NCBI GenBank assembly: GCA_029778515.1
Contig: JAKOQD010000203.1
Location: 1 to 7,795 of the forward strand
Direction of reading: 5' to 3'
Length of the DNA stretch: 7,795 nt
Source of the DNA: Actinomycetes bacterium
GTDB lineage: Bacteria > Actinomycetota > Actinomycetes > Propionibacteriales > Propionibacteriaceae
Shown piece by piece: positions 6,035 through 7,795 of this stretch. Every line of letters starts with the position of its first letter. Within the stretch, counting starts at the first letter, position 1. The translations under genes and the position numbers were made by a program. The notes under the pieces were generated by a model. The model was given only the letters and a program-made list of their open reading frames with translations, made no database searches and was not told where the DNA came from.

Positions 6035-6819
6035 AGCTGAACCCGCTGGTGGCGCCCGGGCCGGAGCTCTCCGCGTCCGACCGGGAGAGGTTCGCAAGGC
6101 ACATGCCGATCCCCGAACTCGGCGAGGAGGCCCAGCGGCGGCTGCGCGCGGCGAAGGTGTGCGTGGTCGGGGCCGGCGGCCTGGGTAGTCCCGCGTTGCT
6201 CTACCTGGCTGCCGGGGGCGTGGGCACGCTCGGGGTGGTCGACTCTGACGAGGTTGAATTGGTGAATCTGCAACGGCAGGTGCTGCACGCCACCGACGGC
6301 ATTGGCCGGCCAAAGGCGGTCAGCGCGGCCGACCGTCTGACCGAGCTCGATCCCGGCGTGCAGGTGGTGCCACACCTGCAGCGGCTGGACGCAGGCAACG
6401 CTCGCGAGATCCTGGGCGGATACGACCTGGTGGTCGACGCGGTGGACAACTACCCGACGCGCTATCTGATCGCGGATACCTGTGCTGACCTCGGCATACC
6501 GGTGGTCTGGGGCGCGGTGCTGGTGACGCGGGCCCAGATCAGTGTGTTCTGGAGCCGACCGGTTGGTCCGGAGGGCGTCTTGCCCGGGATCACGCTGCGG
6601 GACCTGCATCCCGAGCCCCCGGACCCGGCCAGCTGGGTGACTGCGGCCGGGGTGGGCGTGCTCGGGGCGATGTGCGGGCAGGTCGGGGCAGTGATGGCTA
6701 ACGAGGCGATCAAGCTGATCACCGGCGCCGGCGACCCGCTGTTCGGACGGGTGCTCTACCTGGACACGATGGCCGCGACGGCCGCGCAGGTGCCGCTCGC
6801 ACCGAGGAGGAGTTCATGA
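6028..6819 (+). CDS. moeB: MoeB/ThiF-family adenylyltransferase for MoaD, lacking zinc-site cysteines
   Basis: MoeB adenylates the C-terminal glycine of MoaD with ATP so that it can be loaded with sulfur. The 263-residue product opens with the family segment RFARHMPIPELGEEAQRRL, followed by the nucleotide-binding GAGGLGS (48-54), VDSDEVELVNLQRQ (71-84) with the ATP-contacting Arg83, Lys96 in GRPKA, and VVDAVDNYPTRYL (135-147) with Asp137. The C-terminal part GVLGAMCGQVGAVMANEAIKLI (209-231, with the preceding residues diverged) is also typical. The protein has only three cysteines (45, 152 and 216). The two CxxC pairs that bind zinc in E. coli MoeB are absent, and so is the usual SCAEAG cysteine. 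No rhodanese domain is fused. GAGAGG (6013-6018) lies 9 nt before the ATG. The gene overlaps mobA by 7 bp and moaC by an ATGA. ThiF is an alternative name, but the context indicates Moco. Confidence 0.9.
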   Translation: MVKLNPLVAPGPELSASDRERFARHMPIPELGEEAQRRLRAAKVCVVGAGGLGSPALLYLAAGGVGTLGVVDSDEVELVNLQRQVLHATDGIGRPKAVSAADRLTELDPGVQVVPHLQRLDAGNAREILGGYDLVVDAVDNYPTRYLIADTCADLGIPVVWGAVLVTRAQISVFWSRPVGPEGVLPGITLRDLHPEPPDPASWVTAAGVGVLGAMCGQVGAVMANEAIKLITGAGDPLFGRVLYLDTMAATAAQVPLAPRRSS

Positions 6820-7289
6820 CCGATTCGCCGTTCACGCACCTGGACGCGTCCGGGCAGGCCCGGATGGTCGACGTCACCGGTAAGGCGGTGACCGTGCGTA
6901 GCGCCACCGCGGAAGGCCTGGTCAGCTGCCCGCCCGCAGTGGTCGCACTGTTGCGCTCGGGCGACGTGCCGAAGGGCGACGTGCTCGCGGTGGCCCGGAT
7001 CGCAGGCATCGCCGCCGCCAAGCGGACGCCTGAGCTGTTGCCGCTGGCGCACGTGATCGGCGTCCACGCTGTCGAACTCGACGTGGTCGTGGTGGACGCA
7101 GGGGTGGCGATCACCGCGACCGTCCGGACGGCCGACCGCACCGGTGTCGAAATGGAAGCTCTCACCGCCGTGGCGGTAGCCGGCCTGGCCGTGGTGGACA
7201 TGGTCAAGGGCATCGACAAGGCCGTCGAGCTGGAACACGTGCGCCTGCTCGCCAAGTCGGGGGGACGCTCCGGCGACTGGCGTCGGTGA
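6816..7289 (+). CDS. moaC: Cyclic pyranopterin monophosphate synthase MoaC
   Basis: MoaC converts 3',8-cyclo-7,8-dihydro-GTP, the MoaA product, to cyclic pyranopterin monophosphate. The 157-residue protein matches the family from end to end: the HLDASGQARMVDVTGKAVT start, PKGDVLAVARIAGI with Lys53, LPLAHV with His79, TADRTGVEMEALTAV (105-119) with Glu112 and Glu114, VVDMVKGIDK with Asp128 and Lys131, and the closing LLAKSGGRSGDW. In many homologues the His79 motif reads CHP, whereas here it is AHV. A strong GAGGAGG (6804-6810) stands 5 nt before the ATG, and the ATGA overlap with moeB indicates coupled translation as the last gene of the five-gene run. Its partner moaA lies at the other side of the locus on the opposite strand. 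Confidence 0.96.
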   Translation: MTDSPFTHLDASGQARMVDVTGKAVTVRSATAEGLVSCPPAVVALLRSGDVPKGDVLAVARIAGIAAAKRTPELLPLAHVIGVHAVELDVVVVDAGVAITATVRTADRTGVEMEALTAVAVAGLAVVDMVKGIDKAVELEHVRLLAKSGGRSGDWRR

Positions 7290-7322
7290 CGACGGTCGCT
7301 GAATCCCTGGGAGACGAGCGTT

Positions 7323-7345
7323 CGGCCGGTCGAGTTTGCCGGCCG
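7323..7345. terminator. GC-rich hairpin after moaC, possible terminator
   Basis: CGGCCGG (7323-7329) and CCGGCCG (7339-7345) are perfect 7-bp arms around a 9-nt loop, 33 nt after the moaC stop. There is no T-run behind the hairpin, so it would be at best a weak intrinsic terminator or a 3' stabilising structure. Confidence 0.3.
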
Positions 7346-7405
7346 GCGATCAACAGTTGCTGCGCCGCTGTGATTATCAGCACCTCCCAGCTTCACGGCG
7401 CCGGC

Positions 7406-7454
7406 GGCCCTTCGTGACGGCTCGCTCGCAAGCTCACGAGCCTCCTCAGGGACC
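7406..7454 (-). repeat. Stem-loop repeat, copy A (inverted)
   Basis: Read on the minus strand, this 49-nt unit starts with GGTCCCTGAGGA and ends with GTCACGAAGGGCC. The ends pair (GGTCCCT with AGGGCC, one bulge). Inside, GGCTCG pairs with CGAGCC around a 12-nt loop. It is the inverted partner of the copy at 7516-7563, and together they form a long inverted repeat between convergent moaC and moaE. Both termini are identical to copy B, but the inner stem differs. Confidence 0.8.
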
Positions 7455-7472
7455 GGTTCTAGAAGAGCAACT

Positions 7473-7505
7473 GGTCCCTAGGGAGCGTTGTGAGGAGCGA
7501 GCACG
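7473..7505 (+). repeat. Stem-loop repeat, 5'-half copy
   Basis: This stretch begins GGTCCCTAGGGA, continues with GCGTTGTGAGGA as in the copy at 7516, and loses similarity after about 7505. It lies 43 bp upstream of the full copy B in the same orientation. It looks like a truncated tandem duplicate. Confidence 0.65.
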
Positions 7506-7515
7506 TTCCGACAAC

Positions 7516-7563
7516 GGTCCCTGAGGAGCGTTGTGAGGAACGAACAACGCGTCACGAAGGGCC
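7516..7563 (+). repeat. Stem-loop repeat, copy B (full length)
   Basis: This 48-nt unit starts GGTCCCTGAGGA and ends GTCACGAAGGGCC. The inner arms GCGTTGT (7528-7534) and ACAACGC (7544-7550) are perfectly complementary around a 9-nt loop. It ends 12 nt beyond the moaE stop codon, so it may also act as a transcription barrier between the convergent genes moaC and moaE. No transposase is seen nearby. Confidence 0.8.
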
Positions 7564-7575
7564 GCCGCCTGCTGG

Positions 7576-7795
7576 TCATAGCCCGGACCAGCGATAGCTT
7601 CCGTCCGCCTCGAACTGCTGCTTCCAGATCGGCAACTCGGCCTTGACCTGCTCGACCACCTGCTCGCACACGGCGAACGCGAGCCGCCGGTGGGCGGCCG
7701 AGACCGCTACGACGAACGCGTTGTCGCCCACGTTCAGGTGCCCGATGCGATGGACTGCGGCTACCGCGGACTCACCTTCCGGGTCGGCTGTGGCG
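7576..7795 (-). CDS. moaE: Molybdopterin synthase large subunit MoaE, C-terminal part (partial)
   Basis: MoaE is the catalytic subunit of MPT synthase; with thiocarboxylated MoaD it turns cyclic pyranopterin monophosphate into molybdopterin. I translated the minus strand from the window edge: 72 residues followed by TGA (7576-7578). Family hallmarks are AAVHRIGHLNVGDNAFVVAVSAAHR, then FAVCEQVVEQVKAELPIWK, whose two lysines seven residues apart match the catalytic Lys119 and Lys126 of E. coli MoaE, and the closing DGSYRWSGL. The N-terminal half lies to the right of the window. The gene is convergent with moaC, and dispersed repeats begin almost directly after its stop. Its own promoter and partners (often moaB/mogA in actinobacteria) cannot be seen. 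Confidence 0.95.
   Translation of the reverse strand, partial: ATADPEGESAVAAVHRIGHLNVGDNAFVVAVSAAHRRLAFAVCEQVVEQVKAELPIWKQQFEADGSYRWSGL

Noticed and set aside
7336..7524. 62-codon open frame after moaC
   Set aside because: It runs through the stem-loop repeats, lacks a good ribosome binding site and has no recognisable protein features.
7402..7567. Insertion sequence or CRISPR array suggested by the inverted and direct repeats
   Set aside because: There is no transposase frame between the arms (59-nt spacer), and the repeats lack the regular spacing and unique spacers of a CRISPR array.

Overview
The window is a molybdenum cofactor (Moco) biosynthesis locus attached to a respiratory nitrate reductase, from a high-GC Gram-positive (actinobacterial) chromosome. 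The assignment rests on strong G/C bias at third codon positions, GTG starts, 4-8 bp gene overlaps, the actinobacterial style of the MoeA and MoeB motifs, and small dispersed palindromic repeats of a kind common in actinobacteria. A relative of the Propionibacteriaceae is possible, but the sequence alone does not settle the genus.

Layout. Positions 1-1793 (minus) hold the N-terminal half of narG, the catalytic subunit of membrane-bound nitrate reductase, which runs off the left edge. Positions 1794-2062 are a regulatory and terminator region with a 66-nt imperfect palindrome and a 16-bp near-palindrome just upstream of narG. Positions 2063-3340 (minus) hold moaD and moaA, transcribed toward narG. 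Positions 3341-3460 are a divergent promoter region with two inverted repeats. Positions 3461-7289 (plus) hold a five-gene run with every junction overlapping: a winged-helix regulator with a SufR-like cysteine triad, then moeA, mobA, moeB and moaC. Positions 7290-7575 contain no gene but several copies of a stem-loop repeat. Positions 7576-7795 (minus) hold the 3' end of moaE, convergent with moaC.

How the genes work together. MoaA and MoaC convert GTP to cyclic pyranopterin monophosphate. MoeB adenylates the Gly-Gly tail of MoaD so that it can be charged with sulfur. MoaD and MoaE (MPT synthase) put the dithiolene on the pterin, MoeA inserts molybdenum, and MobA adds GMP to give the bis-MGD cofactor that NarG needs. 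The adenylylating protein MogA/MoaB is not in the window. The regulator probably ties cofactor synthesis to iron-sulfur or redox status; this is inference.

The genes are recognisable and the pathway is known. The parts worth a second look are a family of about 48-nt stem-loop repeats whose inner stems differ in sequence but keep pairing, repeat-derived sequence that has become the C-terminal tail of the regulator and overlaps the moeA start, a MoeB without the usual zinc-binding cysteines, and candidate operators and a possible leaderless promoter around narG and moaA. I see no new defence system, mobile element with a transposase, CRISPR array, tRNA or rRNA.
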